The notes: a model not told the origin generated them from the sequence alone. Counted from the first letter of the stretch, positions 51,824 to 60,859 are shown. The stretch: 64,000 nucleotides of DNA from Litorimonas taeanensis (GCF_003634015.1 NZ_RBII01000002.1:957597-1021596), one strand, 5' to 3'. Made by a program: numbers and translations.

Positions 51824-52765
51824 CTACGCAGCGTCCGTTGCGTAGGTTAAGGCCATAAAGACATCTTCAAGGTCAGGTTCTTCTGTACGCAAATCGCCAA
51901 TAGACAATCCAGCCTCTTTAAATTGATTAAGCAGTCCAGAAATAGAGTCTGTTCCCGCTTGATATGAAATGACCAAATCACCTTCTTCACTGATCTCGGC
52001 GTCAAGGCTCTGTAATGACTGAGGTATTGTCGTCAGGTTTTCTGTCGGCGTTATGACGAGCTTACGTTTATCCAATCGGGACAACAGGGCTGTTTTGGAT
52101 TCATTTGCTGTAATTTCGCCGTTATGAATAATTGCAATTTGATCACACAGCGCCTCTGCTTCTTCCAAATAATGCGTTGTGAGAATGATAGTGGTGCCGC
52201 GGCGGTGAAGCTCTTTGACATAGGTCCAAAGCTGCCTACGTAACTCTATGTCGACACCTGCTGTGGGTTCGTCCAAAATCAAAACGGGCGGGTTATGGAC
52301 TAAGGCTTTCGCTATCAATAGTCTGCGTTTCATACCGCCTGATAATTGACGAACATAGGCGTCACGTTTGTCGAGTAAGCCAAGTGCCTCTAGAATTTCT
52401 TCTGTACGTCTTTGCGATTTTGGCACGCCATAATAACCCGCTTGAATTTCAAGGGCTTGATATGGTGTGAAAAACACATCCATTGTGATTTCTTGCGGAA
52501 CAATGCCAATGGATGCCCGTGCTTGTCGTGTTTGGGTTTCAATGTCGTAACCACAGATTTTCGCTGAACCAGAGCTTTTGTTAACAAGCCCCGCCAAAAT
52601 ATTAATCATAGTTGATTTGCCCGCTCCATTGGGACCTAAGAGACCAAAAATTGACCCTCGTGGGACAACAAGGTCGACGCCTTTTAAAGCGTTTTTCGCA
52701 GCGGCTTTGCGTGAAGCCTTATAGGTTTTTTGCAAGTTTTTGATTTCAATCGCAGCGTCGCTCAT
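51824..52765 (-). CDS. ABC transporter ATP-binding protein
   Basis: A 313-residue ATPase. Walker A is GLLGPNGAGKST (residues about 42-53), the signature is VRQLSGGMKRRLLIAKALV (about 138-156), Walker B is LILDEPTAGVD and the H loop TTHYLEE. The C-terminal 80 residues are a DUF4162-type extension found in drug- or polysaccharide-export ABC ATPases. No permease is adjacent on the minus strand, so the partner is elsewhere. The operon link to the MATE gene 115 bp downstream is uncertain. Confidence 0.93.
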   Translation of the reverse strand: MSDAAIEIKNLQKTYKASRKAAAKNALKGVDLVVPRGSIFGLLGPNGAGKSTMINILAGLVNKSSGSAKICGYDIETQTRQARASIGIVPQEITMDVFFTPYQALEIQAGYYGVPKSQRRTEEILEALGLLDKRDAYVRQLSGGMKRRLLIAKALVHNPPVLILDEPTAGVDIELRRQLWTYVKELHRRGTTIILTTHYLEEAEALCDQIAIIHNGEITANESKTALLSRLDKRKLVITPTENLTTIPQSLQSLDAEISEEGDLVISYQAGTDSISGLLNQFKEAGLSIGDLRTEEPDLEDVFMALTYATDAA

Positions 52766-52887
52766 GATTTTATCCTAAATTCTTGTTAGAGAAGCACAGT
52801 AGGGGGAAACTCGATGATTTCCGCCGTTGACGAGTCACTCCTGCAAATTTACACATGTTTCCATATATCTTTCATAGAGGCCTTTAC

Positions 52888-53073
52888 ATGGCAAATTCTA
52901 ATCAAAATGAAGTCATTATCGTCAGTCAAACCCGTATTGCCTGTGATGGTGGCGGAGGTGCGCTTGGGCACCCTAAAGTCTGGCTAGATATGGGGCAGGA
53001 TAATACGGTTCGTTGCAAATATTGTGATCGTGTTTTCGCACTCGATCCAAATGCTGTCACAGTCGCGCATTAG
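52888..53073 (+). CDS. CHCC-type zinc-finger protein
   Basis: A 61-residue protein from ATG 52888; a longer frame from 52855 adds residues not in the family. It contains the zf-CHCC pattern IACDGGGGALGHPKVWLDMG and RCKYCDRVF, with the metal ligands Cys, His, Cys and Cys. It is homologous to the mitochondrial complex I accessory subunit NDUFS6, and in alphaproteobacteria it may help or belong to complex I. That assignment is from family knowledge. It is a single gene between the ABC ATPase (divergent) and the TonB-like gene (convergent). Confidence 0.92.
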   Translation: MANSNQNEVIIVSQTRIACDGGGGALGHPKVWLDMGQDNTVRCKYCDRVFALDPNAVTVAH

Positions 53074-53090
53074 GTGAAGCTTAGCGCGTC

Positions 53091-54059
53091 TTATTCGGGC
53101 TCGAACCGAAAGCGCTTAACAACTCCAAAGACGGCAACTGGTTCTCCATCAACGATTTTGGGATAGTATCGAGAGCGCAGGGCGGCTCTTTCGGCCGCGC
53201 GTACGAAGTCTTTTTCATAACGCTCGGCTTCAATGCTGACGAGTTCTGTTGAATCGACGCGGCCTTTCTCATTTATATCTAATTCTAATGTTACGACGGC
53301 GCCAATGTTTCGGCGCATAGCATTTCTTGGATACACGAGTTTTCCATTGCTTCTCACTCGGAGAGGTGCGTTTTCCGCTGTTTCTTCATCCTCTTGTGGC
53401 GTGTCTAGGGCGTCTAAGGGTTCAGTTTCATCATCTTCATCAAATTCATTTTCAAGATAAGAAGGGCCGCCGGCTAAGACCTCGTCGGGAATCGAATCGG
53501 GAATAGGACTCTCAACATCCTCTAAACGTCGGTCAGGAAGTTCGTTTATCTCTACAAGGCCTATGATTTCGCCGCGCAGACGATCAATGTCATCTTCTCG
53601 CGTTCCTAGGTAAGAACCGCCCCAATCCGCTTCAAATAAATTTAGGGCTTCAAGTTTCTCATCTTTAGTGAGCGCGGGTGATGAATTGCCAGATTCAAAG
53701 GTATTATAAACTTGGTCTTGTAGTTTTTCCCAATCTGCAATTTCATAACGATTGATCACGTCAATTTGTGCCAATACAGCCATTTTATGCGGCCCATCTT
53801 TTACACTGTTCAAATAATCATTCAGTCTAGCTCTGCGTAAAGCGGGATTGGGCTCAGAGAGCGCTTTCCGATAGAGTAAGTCGCTGGCTTGTTTGAGGTC
53901 AATTTTTACTGATGTATCTGGCGCATCCAGCTTAAGTGCGAAAATAGCACCCCAAACACTGCCTGCAAAAACAATGCCGATGATAAAGGGCCAAGGACTT
54001 AGGCGTTTCTTTTTCGCATTCTCCTCTTCGGGCTGAGTTTCATCTATGGATTGATACAC
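53091..54059 (-). CDS. TonB-like energy-transducer protein
   Basis: A 322-residue protein with a short cytoplasmic N-terminus, one membrane helix (SPWPFIIGIVFAGSVWGAIF, residues about 21-40), a charged periplasmic middle and a C-terminal TonB domain from about 235 (YPRNAMRRNIGAVVTLELDI, then RSRYYPKIVDGEPVAVFGVV). TonB proteins pass energy from the inner membrane to outer-membrane receptors. The middle lacks the usual Pro-rich spacer and instead has acidic helical sequence, which is unusual. No exbB/exbD gene is near. The specific receptor is unknown. Confidence 0.85.
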   Translation of the reverse strand: MYQSIDETQPEEENAKKKRLSPWPFIIGIVFAGSVWGAIFALKLDAPDTSVKIDLKQASDLLYRKALSEPNPALRRARLNDYLNSVKDGPHKMAVLAQIDVINRYEIADWEKLQDQVYNTFESGNSSPALTKDEKLEALNLFEADWGGSYLGTREDDIDRLRGEIIGLVEINELPDRRLEDVESPIPDSIPDEVLAGGPSYLENEFDEDDETEPLDALDTPQEDEETAENAPLRVRSNGKLVYPRNAMRRNIGAVVTLELDINEKGRVDSTELVSIEAERYEKDFVRAAERAALRSRYYPKIVDGEPVAVFGVVKRFRFEPE

Positions 54060-54268
54060 GGTTTTGGGTCTTCTTTATCAGTTTAAAATCTAAAGGTTTG
54101 CTTCAGGCTTTTGATTGTGCAGCCGTAATACGTCTTTCTGCGTTTGTTTATAATAGCCTTAGCTTACTTTATACAAAGGAAAGCCTAAAGTGCTATTGAA
54201 TTTCAGCCCTCTTCCCCTCAAAACTTGTTTCAAGGCTTAGGCCCGGAAACTTGAAATAATAGGTTGTT

Positions 54269-57106
54269 ATGTCTGTTGCCATTAAAACAGTTGATGAAAA
54301 TTCCCATGTCGTCCTTGTCGATGGTTCTGGATATATTTTTCGGGCCTATCATGCATTGCCCCCGCTTACGCGAAAGACGGACGGATTGCCCATCGGTGCC
54401 GTGGCCGGGTTTTCCAATATGTTGTTTAAACTCCTGCAAGGCCAAAACAACGAATCTCGTCCTACCCATTTTGCGGTTATATTTGATGCGTCTAGTCAAA
54501 CTTTCCGTAATGATATTTATGACCTTTATAAGGCTAATCGGTCGGAACCACCCGAGGATCTACGACCGCAATTTCCGTTGGTTCGCGATGCAACACGCGC
54601 TTTTGGCGCGCCTGCTGTTGAAATGGAAGGATTTGAAGCGGATGATTTGATTGCGACTTATGCCAAACAGGCCGAAGCTCTGGGCGCGCGTGTCACGATT
54701 ATCTCTTCGGACAAAGACCTGATGCAACTCGTATCTGAAAAAGTTCGTATGCTCGATACAATGAAAAATAAAGATATCGGTATTGAGCAAGTCATCGAGA
54801 AATTCGGTTTACCTCCTGAAAGCGTGATCGATGTTCAGGCGCTTGCTGGGGATTCAGTTGATAATATCCCAGGGGTGCCTGGTATTGGGGTCAAGACGGC
54901 GGCTTTATTGCTGACGCAATATGGCACGCTTGAAAACCTTCTCGATCATGCCGAAGAGATTCCGCAAAAAGGCCGCCGTGAGAAGCTTATGGCCAACAAA
55001 GAAATGGCGCTTTTATCCAAAGAGCTCGTCACATTGAAAACAGATGTGGATGTTGATGAGAGCCTAGATGATTTCGTCGTGGGTGATCCTGACGTTGACG
55101 TCTTATTCGACTTTCTTGAGCTCATGACATTCCGTACGCTGACAGCAAGAGTGCGTGCGCAGCTGGGGGAAGGCGAAACAGATGGCCTTCGCCGCGACGA
55201 TGATGTTGGCCGAGGTGTAGAGAGCCCTGCGGAGGCCCGCGGCCCAGCTAATGTTATTTTTAATAAAGAGAAATATGTCTGTGTCCAAGATGTTGAAACC
55301 TTGAATCATTGGGTTCAGCGAGGATTAGAAGCCGGCGTTGTTGCTGTTGATTTAGAAACAGACAGTTTAGATAGTGCGGCCGCCAAAATGGTCGGCGTTT
55401 GCTTGGCAGTTGCCGATAATGAAGCCTGTTATATCCCGCTAGGCCATGTCGGCGCCGATGGCGGCGGCGATATGTTTGGGGCTGACGCCCCCAAGCAAAT
55501 ACCGCTGAATGAGGCTGTACGCATATTAAAACCCCTACTTCATGCGAAAGGTGTCTTAAAGGTTGGACAAAATTTCAAATATGATTTGGGTGTGTTCCAG
55601 CGTTACGGTCTATATCCGGCGCCCTATGATGATACGATGTTGATGTCTTATGCTTTGGGGATGGGGCTCCATAATCATGGTATGGATGCCCTGTCTGAAA
55701 TGCATTTCGGTCATAAACCGATTGCATTTAAAGACATTGCAGGGACAGGAAAATCACAAAAAACCTTTGACCAAATTGAGTTGGATGTAGCCACACCTTA
55801 TGCGGCCGAAGATGCAGATGTAACTTTACGGCTTTGGAAGTTTTTAAAGCCAAAGCTAGCCGCAGAGCATGTTTCGACAGTTTATGAAACTATGGACCGT
55901 GGGCTGCCTGCTGTGCTTGCGCAAATGGAGAATCATGGTGTGAAAGTTGATAGGGCAGAGCTATCTCGCCTGTCTGGTATGTTCGCGCAGAAAATGGCAG
56001 AGCTTGAAGATGAAGCTTATAATCTTGCTGGGGCCAAGTTTAACATGGGGTCCCCAAAACAAATTGGTGAAATATTGTTTGACCAAATGGGGCTTGAAGG
56101 CGGTAAGAAAACGAAAACAGGGGCCTGGCAAACTGGTGTTGATGTCTTAGAAAAGCTAGCTGATGCAGGTGAGGCGCTACCACGTACAATTCTGGATTGG
56201 CGGGGCTATTCCAAATTAAAGTCCACCTATTCTGATGCCTTGGTGCAGCAGATTAATGCGGATACAGGCCGAGTGCATACTAGTTTTTCTCTTGCCGCGA
56301 CAACGACGGGACGGTTGAGTTCTTCTGATCCGAACCTTCAGAACATTCCCATACGTACCGAAGAGGGGCGTAAAATACGGGATGCATTTGTCGCGGAAAC
56401 TGGCCATGTTTTAGTGGCGGCAGATTACTCTCAAATTGAGCTGCGAATTTTGGCGCATGTTGCTGACCTGATGACGATGAAGCAAGCCTTTGCAGATGGT
56501 GTGGATATTCATGCCCTAACCGCTAGCGAAATGTTTAATGTACCGCTGGAGGAAATGACGTCTGAAATTCGCCGCAATGCGAAAGCCATTAATTTTGGCA
56601 TTATCTACGGCATTAGCGCTTTTGGTCTGGCGAAGAATATCGACATTAGCCGTACAGAAGCGAGCGACTATATTAAAAAATATTTTGAGAAGTTTCCCGG
56701 TATCAAAGACTATATGGAAGAGACCAAAGCGCAGGCACGCGAAGAGGGGTATGTGAAAACTATATTTGGCCGCAAATGCCACATTAAAGGTATAGCCGAT
56801 CGCAATCAAATGATGCGTGCCTTTGCAGAACGCCAAGCGATTAATGCGCCTATTCAAGGCGCGGCGTCTGACATTATGCGACGGGCGATGATCCGCATGC
56901 CAGAGGCGATATCAAGTGTCGAAGGTGCACGCATGCTTTTACAAGTGCATGATGAACTTGTTTTTGAGGTTCCTGAAGGCAATGCAGCGGCGCTTATCGG
57001 AGTCGTGAAGCCGACAATGGAAAACGCCGCCATGCCCGCTGTAGATATTAGCGTACCATTGGTCGTTGAAGCGCATGCCGCGAAAAATTGGAATGATGCG
57101 CATTAA
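54269..57106 (+). CDS. polA: DNA polymerase I
   Basis: A 945-residue polymerase with three domains: 5'-3' exonuclease (residues about 10-300, with VDGSGYIFRAYHALPPLTRK), 3'-5' exonuclease (about 345-530, with Asp/Glu in AVDLETDSLD) and the polymerase (about 570-945) with motif A VAADYSQIELRILAH, motif B NAKAINFGIIYGIS and motif C LLQVHDELVFEVP. The proofreading catalytic residues appear present, so all activities may be functional. It fills gaps in replication and repair. The start is ATG 54269 with a weak ribosome binding site. Confidence 0.97.
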   Translation: MSVAIKTVDENSHVVLVDGSGYIFRAYHALPPLTRKTDGLPIGAVAGFSNMLFKLLQGQNNESRPTHFAVIFDASSQTFRNDIYDLYKANRSEPPEDLRPQFPLVRDATRAFGAPAVEMEGFEADDLIATYAKQAEALGARVTIISSDKDLMQLVSEKVRMLDTMKNKDIGIEQVIEKFGLPPESVIDVQALAGDSVDNIPGVPGIGVKTAALLLTQYGTLENLLDHAEEIPQKGRREKLMANKEMALLSKELVTLKTDVDVDESLDDFVVGDPDVDVLFDFLELMTFRTLTARVRAQLGEGETDGLRRDDDVGRGVESPAEARGPANVIFNKEKYVCVQDVETLNHWVQRGLEAGVVAVDLETDSLDSAAAKMVGVCLAVADNEACYIPLGHVGADGGGDMFGADAPKQIPLNEAVRILKPLLHAKGVLKVGQNFKYDLGVFQRYGLYPAPYDDTMLMSYALGMGLHNHGMDALSEMHFGHKPIAFKDIAGTGKSQKTFDQIELDVATPYAAEDADVTLRLWKFLKPKLAAEHVSTVYETMDRGLPAVLAQMENHGVKVDRAELSRLSGMFAQKMAELEDEAYNLAGAKFNMGSPKQIGEILFDQMGLEGGKKTKTGAWQTGVDVLEKLADAGEALPRTILDWRGYSKLKSTYSDALVQQINADTGRVHTSFSLAATTTGRLSSSDPNLQNIPIRTEEGRKIRDAFVAETGHVLVAADYSQIELRILAHVADLMTMKQAFADGVDIHALTASEMFNVPLEEMTSEIRRNAKAINFGIIYGISAFGLAKNIDISRTEASDYIKKYFEKFPGIKDYMEETKAQAREEGYVKTIFGRKCHIKGIADRNQMMRAFAERQAINAPIQGAASDIMRRAMIRMPEAISSVEGARMLLQVHDELVFEVPEGNAAALIGVVKPTMENAAMPAVDISVPLVVEAHAAKNWNDAH

Positions 57107-57125
57107 ACCAGGTTAGACAAACCGT

Positions 57126-57272
57126 ATGGGGTCATTTTTCCGATATGGGCAAGTTTACTTATTGGTCTTAGGTTTGGTCTTTGGTGCCAGTTTTGTTGCC
57201 TTGGCAGTAGAAATGAACCAGATGGGCATAGCCTCTAACGCACGAAGCCCTGAGAGAAAATCTGAGGGCTAA
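57126..57272 (+). CDS. Small membrane protein, 48 aa
   Basis: A 48-residue reading frame starts MGSFFRYGQVYLLVLGLVFG and continues ASFVALAVEMNQMG. One membrane-spanning segment spans about residues 9-28, and the C-terminus is short and polar (SPERKSEG). It begins 20 bp after polA on the same strand and could share its transcript. No family is recognised. The evidence is a long hydrophobic stretch and an intact frame, without a clear ribosome binding site. Confidence 0.5.
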   Translation: MGSFFRYGQVYLLVLGLVFGASFVALAVEMNQMGIASNARSPERKSEG

Positions 57273-57378
57273 GAGAGGTTGAGTGCCTTCGAAAATTAAG
57301 CTAGCTATCACTCGATTTTCTGTCCTCTGGCGTTTGAAATCATGATGCGCCGTATGGCATGTTCAAAAGGAATATATA

Positions 57379-58107
57379 ATGACTAAACTCATCCTCGTTC
57401 GGCACGGGCAATCACAATGGAACCTTGAGAACCGCTTTACGGGGTGGGTGGATGTTGACCTGACAAAGGCCGGAGTTGCCGAGGCGAAAAAGGCCGGTAA
57501 ATTAATTGCCAAAGAAGACATTCAATTCGACGCAGCCTTTACGTCATATCAAAAGCGCGCGATTAAAACTCTTTGGCTGGCCCTAGAAGGCATTGATCAA
57601 ATGTACCTGCCCGTCACGAAAGACTGGCATTTGAACGAGCGTCATTATGGCGATCTTACAGGGCTGAATAAACAAGAAACGCGCGATAAACATGGTGACG
57701 AGCAAGTGCATATTTGGCGCCGTAGTTTTGATGTCCCACCGCCGCAAATTGATATGGAACATGAGTTTCACCCTTCCAAAGAAGTGAAATACCAACATAT
57801 CGACCCAAAAGAATTACCCACTGGCGAAAGTTTAAAAATCACTACGGAACGTGTTCTCCCATATTATAAAAATCAAATCGTGCCTTTTCTAAAGGCTGGG
57901 TCAAATCTTATTATTTCTGCGCATGGGAATAGTCTTCGTGCTTTGATGAAAGAAATTTTTGACGTGGCCGACGGAGATATTCCTGGTTTTGAATTCCCAA
58001 CAGGTAACCCTTTGTTGATTGATTTAGATTCTGAAACGCTCAAGCCTAATTCAGCGAAATATCTCGATAAAAAACGCGCAAAAGAACTGCCAGAGATTAA
58101 AGGCTAA
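57379..58107 (+). CDS. gpmA: 2,3-bisphosphoglycerate-dependent phosphoglycerate mutase
   Basis: A 242-residue enzyme that interconverts 3- and 2-phosphoglycerate in glycolysis and gluconeogenesis. The phospho-His is in LVRHGQSQWNLENRFTGWVD; the family signatures LNERHYGDLTGLNK and the second His in ISAHGNSLRALMKEI are present. Length is normal. The ATG at 57379 follows AAGGAA. Its transcript could run into the terminator-like hairpin at 58316. Confidence 0.96.
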   Translation: MTKLILVRHGQSQWNLENRFTGWVDVDLTKAGVAEAKKAGKLIAKEDIQFDAAFTSYQKRAIKTLWLALEGIDQMYLPVTKDWHLNERHYGDLTGLNKQETRDKHGDEQVHIWRRSFDVPPPQIDMEHEFHPSKEVKYQHIDPKELPTGESLKITTERVLPYYKNQIVPFLKAGSNLIISAHGNSLRALMKEIFDVADGDIPGFEFPTGNPLLIDLDSETLKPNSAKYLDKKRAKELPEIKG

Positions 58108-58258
58108 GCTGGACAGGGACAAAAATCGGACATTATTCGCAGAAACCCGTATAGAATTGAGGCGTTTAATCCTATCAGGGATCAAAGGCTTCAATTTCAA
58201 TCGCGCGACAGTCTGTTTGGCGTAAGCTCATAGTGTTAATATCTATGAGGAGCTTATC

Positions 58259-58306
58259 ATGTTTGTTGCATACGTGATTTTGTCAGGTTTAATTTTTAAC
58301 CGTTAG
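58259..58306 (+). CDS. Micro-ORF, 15 aa, with strong ribosome binding site
   Basis: ATG TTT GTT GCA ... CGT TAG encodes MFVAYVILSGLIFNR, a very hydrophobic 15-residue peptide. It is preceded by GAGGAG at good spacing and followed 10 bases later by a perfect terminator-like hairpin. It may be a leader peptide, a small membrane peptide or an accident of sequence. Confidence 0.4.
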   Translation: MFVAYVILSGLIFNR

Positions 58307-58315
58307 TTCAAGTTA

Positions 58316-58341
58316 GAATTGCCAGGGGTAACTGGCAATTC
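58316..58341 (+). terminator. Perfect stem-loop, likely terminator
   Basis: GAATTGCCAG and CTGGCAATTC form a perfect 10-bp stem with the loop GGGTAA, followed by CTTTACTCTGTTT, a modest T-rich tail. It probably ends the gpmA or micro-ORF transcript before the RibD-like gene at 58377. Confidence 0.65.
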
Positions 58342-58376
58342 CTTTACTCTGTTTCAATTGGCGTTATGTCTAGGAT

Positions 58377-58811
58377 ATGACGCAAAAAGAAACCTATATG
58401 TTGCGCGCACTGGAATTAGGCGCCGCGCAAAATGGCCGAACGGCGGAAAACCCCGCTGTTGGGTGTGTTCTCGTTAAAAATGGCGAGATCATTGGTCAGG
58501 GCGCGACCGCGGATGGCGGGCGGCCTCACGCCGAAACAATAGCCTTAATGAGCGCTGGGGCGGATGCGCGCGGGGCTACTGCTTATGTTACGCTAGAGCC
58601 TTGCTCACATTACGGTCAAACAGGCCCCTGCGCCAATGCGCTGATAGAGGCCGGTATTGTCGCTTGTTATATTGCTGTGATCGATCCCGACCCCCGCGTC
58701 CATTGGCGCGGGGCAGCCATCATGCAAGAGGCGGGTATAGATGTACAAATAGGGCTGTGCGCCGAAGAGGCCTTTAACGCACATGCCAATTTTTTTGCGC
58801 GGGTGAGTTAG
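58377..58811 (+). CDS. RibD-type deaminase domain, stand-alone
   Basis: A 144-residue cytidine-deaminase-fold protein of the RibD N-terminal type. The zinc site is GGRPHAETIAL (His-Ala-Glu) and LEPCSHYGQTGPC (Pro-Cys ... Pro-Cys). It should deaminate 2,5-diamino-6-ribosylamino-pyrimidinone phosphate in riboflavin synthesis. Normal RibD is about 360 residues and carries a reductase domain; here the frame stops right after the deaminase with a clean end (NAHANFFARVS). It may be a dedicated deaminase with a separate reductase, or a truncated duplicate. The stop overlaps the convergent fabI gene by 4 bases. Confidence 0.85.
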   Translation: MTQKETYMLRALELGAAQNGRTAENPAVGCVLVKNGEIIGQGATADGGRPHAETIALMSAGADARGATAYVTLEPCSHYGQTGPCANALIEAGIVACYIAVIDPDPRVHWRGAAIMQEAGIDVQIGLCAEEAFNAHANFFARVS

Positions 58812-59653
58812 CTCTCTAAGCTTGCCTTTAAGGCATCTTCCTGAGGCATGCCGATGGCGTGGAAGCCGCCATCTACGTGATGCGTTTCGCCCGTACAGGA
58901 GAGGCCCAAATCAGAGAGCAGATATAGCGCTGCGCCCGCGACGCCCATTGGGTCTGTATTGTCCTGCATAGCTGCGGCGGCTTTGTTAAAGCGGAACATA
59001 TGGCGGCCAGAGCCAATACCAGCAGCCGCAAGCGTTTTAATAGGGCCTGCGGAAATAGCGTTTACGCGAATGCCGCGCGGCCCAAGATCGGCGGCAATAT
59101 AGCGAGTGGAGGCTTCGAGTGCAGCTTTGGCAACGCCCATCACATTATAATTAGGGATAACACGCTCTGAGCCAAGATAAGTGAGAGTCACCATTGAACC
59201 GCCATCATTCATGATTTCAGCAGAGCGCCGCGCCGCATCAACGAATGAATAGGCTGAAATATCTAGGGCTGATTTGAAGCCTTCCCGTGTTGTATTATCA
59301 ACGAAAGAACCAGCTAGCTGATCTTTGCCAGCAAAGGCAATCGCGTGCACAAGAAAATCAATTTTACCAAATTTTTCTTTCAGAGTAGCAAAAGTGCTAT
59401 TCATAGTGGCGTCATCCGTAACGTCACATTCACATAAAATATCAGAACCAATGCTCTCGGCCAGTGGTTTCACGCGGCGAAGCAGCGCATCACCCTGATA
59501 TGTGAACGCAATTTCTGCGCCTTGAGCGGCGAGTTGGCGAGCAATTGCCCAAGCGATAGAGTTTTTATTGGCAACGCCCATGATAAGGCCGCGTTTCCCC
59601 TTCATCAAAGTGCCTTGGGGAAAGTTATCAAGGGGAGAGGTAGAATCAGACAT
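58808..59653 (-). CDS. fabI: Enoyl-ACP reductase (NADH)
   Basis: A 281-residue short-chain dehydrogenase of the FabI type, the last step of the fatty-acid elongation cycle. The NAD site is GKRGLIMGVANKNSIAWAIA, and the catalytic Tyr-x6-Lys pair lies in YNVMGVAKAALEAS. The C-terminus has DGGFHAIGMP. It is near fabA-fabB but separated by the luxR-type gene, on the same strand. FabI is the usual target of triclosan; no resistance-type change can be judged here. It is intact. Confidence 0.96.
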   Translation of the reverse strand: MSDSTSPLDNFPQGTLMKGKRGLIMGVANKNSIAWAIARQLAAQGAEIAFTYQGDALLRRVKPLAESIGSDILCECDVTDDATMNSTFATLKEKFGKIDFLVHAIAFAGKDQLAGSFVDNTTREGFKSALDISAYSFVDAARRSAEIMNDGGSMVTLTYLGSERVIPNYNVMGVAKAALEASTRYIAADLGPRGIRVNAISAGPIKTLAAAGIGSGRHMFRFNKAAAAMQDNTDPMGVAGAALYLLSDLGLSCTGETHHVDGGFHAIGMPQEDALKASLES

Positions 59654-59791
59654 GGATGTTCCTTACGTCAATCTAAATACGTCATTTGAGGCGTATTCTA
59701 TAAGGCGTGTCTGTTATGTCGACCAGAAAACAATGTTTGGCCAAAAGATATTCGCGAGCTTGGTGAAATTACTATAATTTTTAATTGCATA

Positions 59792-59808
59792 GAGGGAAAA
59801 TTCCCCTC
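59792..59808. promoter_or_regulatory. Imperfect palindrome between fabI and the luxR-type gene
   Basis: GAGGGAAAATTCCCCTC (17 bases) has complementary ends and lies in the gap between fabI and the luxR-type gene, 68 bp before the latter's start. Its right half, CCCCTCATAT with the flank, is close to CCCCTACATAT in the palindrome at 60642. It may be a weaker site of the same regulator. Confidence 0.35.
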
Positions 59809-59875
59809 ATATTCTTAAAAAAATAAACCGACGTGGGGCACAAGTCGAAATAATTAGTCGACTTAAACAGCTATT

Positions 59876-60631
59876 ATGCATCCAGAACAGTCTTTCGATC
59901 TGAATCGACTCGAATCTTTCATGAATCAAATACAAAATGCAAATACGGCTCAGGCTGTCTTTGATAGTTTTTGCGATAATGTGGCACCTTTTGGGTTCAC
60001 ATTTATTTCAATGGGCCGCCTTTTGCCGCCCTTGGAGGGGGCGCAGTCCGCCAAGAATATTCCGCGCCAATTTCACCTCTCGCGTGGCGGAGAGGATCTC
60101 ATTGAGGAGCTGGTAACAACGGGCGACCTCATGACAAAAAGCCCGCTTGTATTGCATGGCTTTCGAGTCTCTGTTCCCTTTAGGTGGCGTGAAGCTTTTC
60201 AGGTGCTCTCTGAAGAGCAAAAAATTCATGTAAAACGATCGCAGTCGCATGGACTAAAATTCGGTATTTGTTTTCCAATTTTACAGGTGCGTTCTGCTCC
60301 AGGACTCATGTCGATGGGGCGTGACACTGATTTCAATCTTTCTCTCCAGGAACTTGTTGCCTTAGAGGTCTTGGTCCGAAAGGCTTTTGAGAGAATGCAT
60401 GAATTGACAGAGATGCCAGAGGATTTGGGCTATCTTTCAATCACCGAGCGGGAGCGTGAAGTTTTATATCTTGTGGCGCGCGGAAAAACGAATTGGGAGA
60501 TTGGCGCCATACTAAATATTTCAGAATATTCGGTGAGAGACCACCTTAAAAGTGTGTCAAAAAGAATGGCAACGTCTAATCGTACTCATACTGTGACCAC
60601 GGCCATCCGAATGGGTCTAATTTTGCCATAA
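59876..60631 (+). CDS. LuxR-type regulator with autoinducer-binding-like domain
   Basis: A 251-residue transcription factor. Residues about 15-170 resemble the LuxR signal-binding domain (FDSFCDNVAPFGFTFISMGR, then PFRWREAFQVLSEEQKIHVK), and 180-251 is a GerE helix-turn-helix (LSITEREREVLYLVARGKTN, then ISEYSVRDHLKSVSKRM). No luxI gene is nearby, so it is either an orphan or answers a signal made elsewhere. It is flanked by two palindromes, one 10 bases past its stop. The target could include the neighbouring fatty-acid genes; that is inference. Confidence 0.85.
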   Translation: MHPEQSFDLNRLESFMNQIQNANTAQAVFDSFCDNVAPFGFTFISMGRLLPPLEGAQSAKNIPRQFHLSRGGEDLIEELVTTGDLMTKSPLVLHGFRVSVPFRWREAFQVLSEEQKIHVKRSQSHGLKFGICFPILQVRSAPGLMSMGRDTDFNLSLQELVALEVLVRKAFERMHELTEMPEDLGYLSITEREREVLYLVARGKTNWEIGAILNISEYSVRDHLKSVSKRMATSNRTHTVTTAIRMGLILP

Positions 60632-60641
60632 AAATGCCCTT

Positions 60642-60659
60642 CCCCTACATATGTAGGGG
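60642..60659. promoter_or_regulatory. 18-bp loopless palindrome downstream of luxR-type gene
   Basis: CCCCTACATATGTAGGGG is a perfect 18-bp palindrome with no spacer and no T-run after it (TTAGAATC follows). This is the size of a lux-box-like operator and unlike a terminator. It lies 10 bases past the LuxR-type stop. Confidence 0.55.
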
Positions 60660-60800
60660 TTAGAATCTTTGGAATTTCATAGATAAGCATCATGTAGTGG
60701 CGCTTTTGATTTCGCACTCATTTGACACCTCAGTGCCCCGAGATGTCTTCAACAAATGGGGGGGCAAGAGGGCCATTACATCCTCTATTTTCAATAGAAA

Positions 60801-60830
60801 AACGCCTCAGCCATTTCTGGCTGAGGCGTT
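60801..60830 (-). terminator. Terminator of the fabA-fabB transcript
   Basis: AACGCCTCAGCCA and TGGCTGAGGCGTT form a perfect 13-bp stem with loop TTTC. It lies 29 bp past the fabB stop. On the minus strand the tail is TTTCTATT; on the plus strand it is GATTTTATT, so it may work in both directions and also close the luxR-type transcript. Confidence 0.85.
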
Positions 60831-60859
60831 GATTTTATTAAGAATATTTGAGTTTATAA

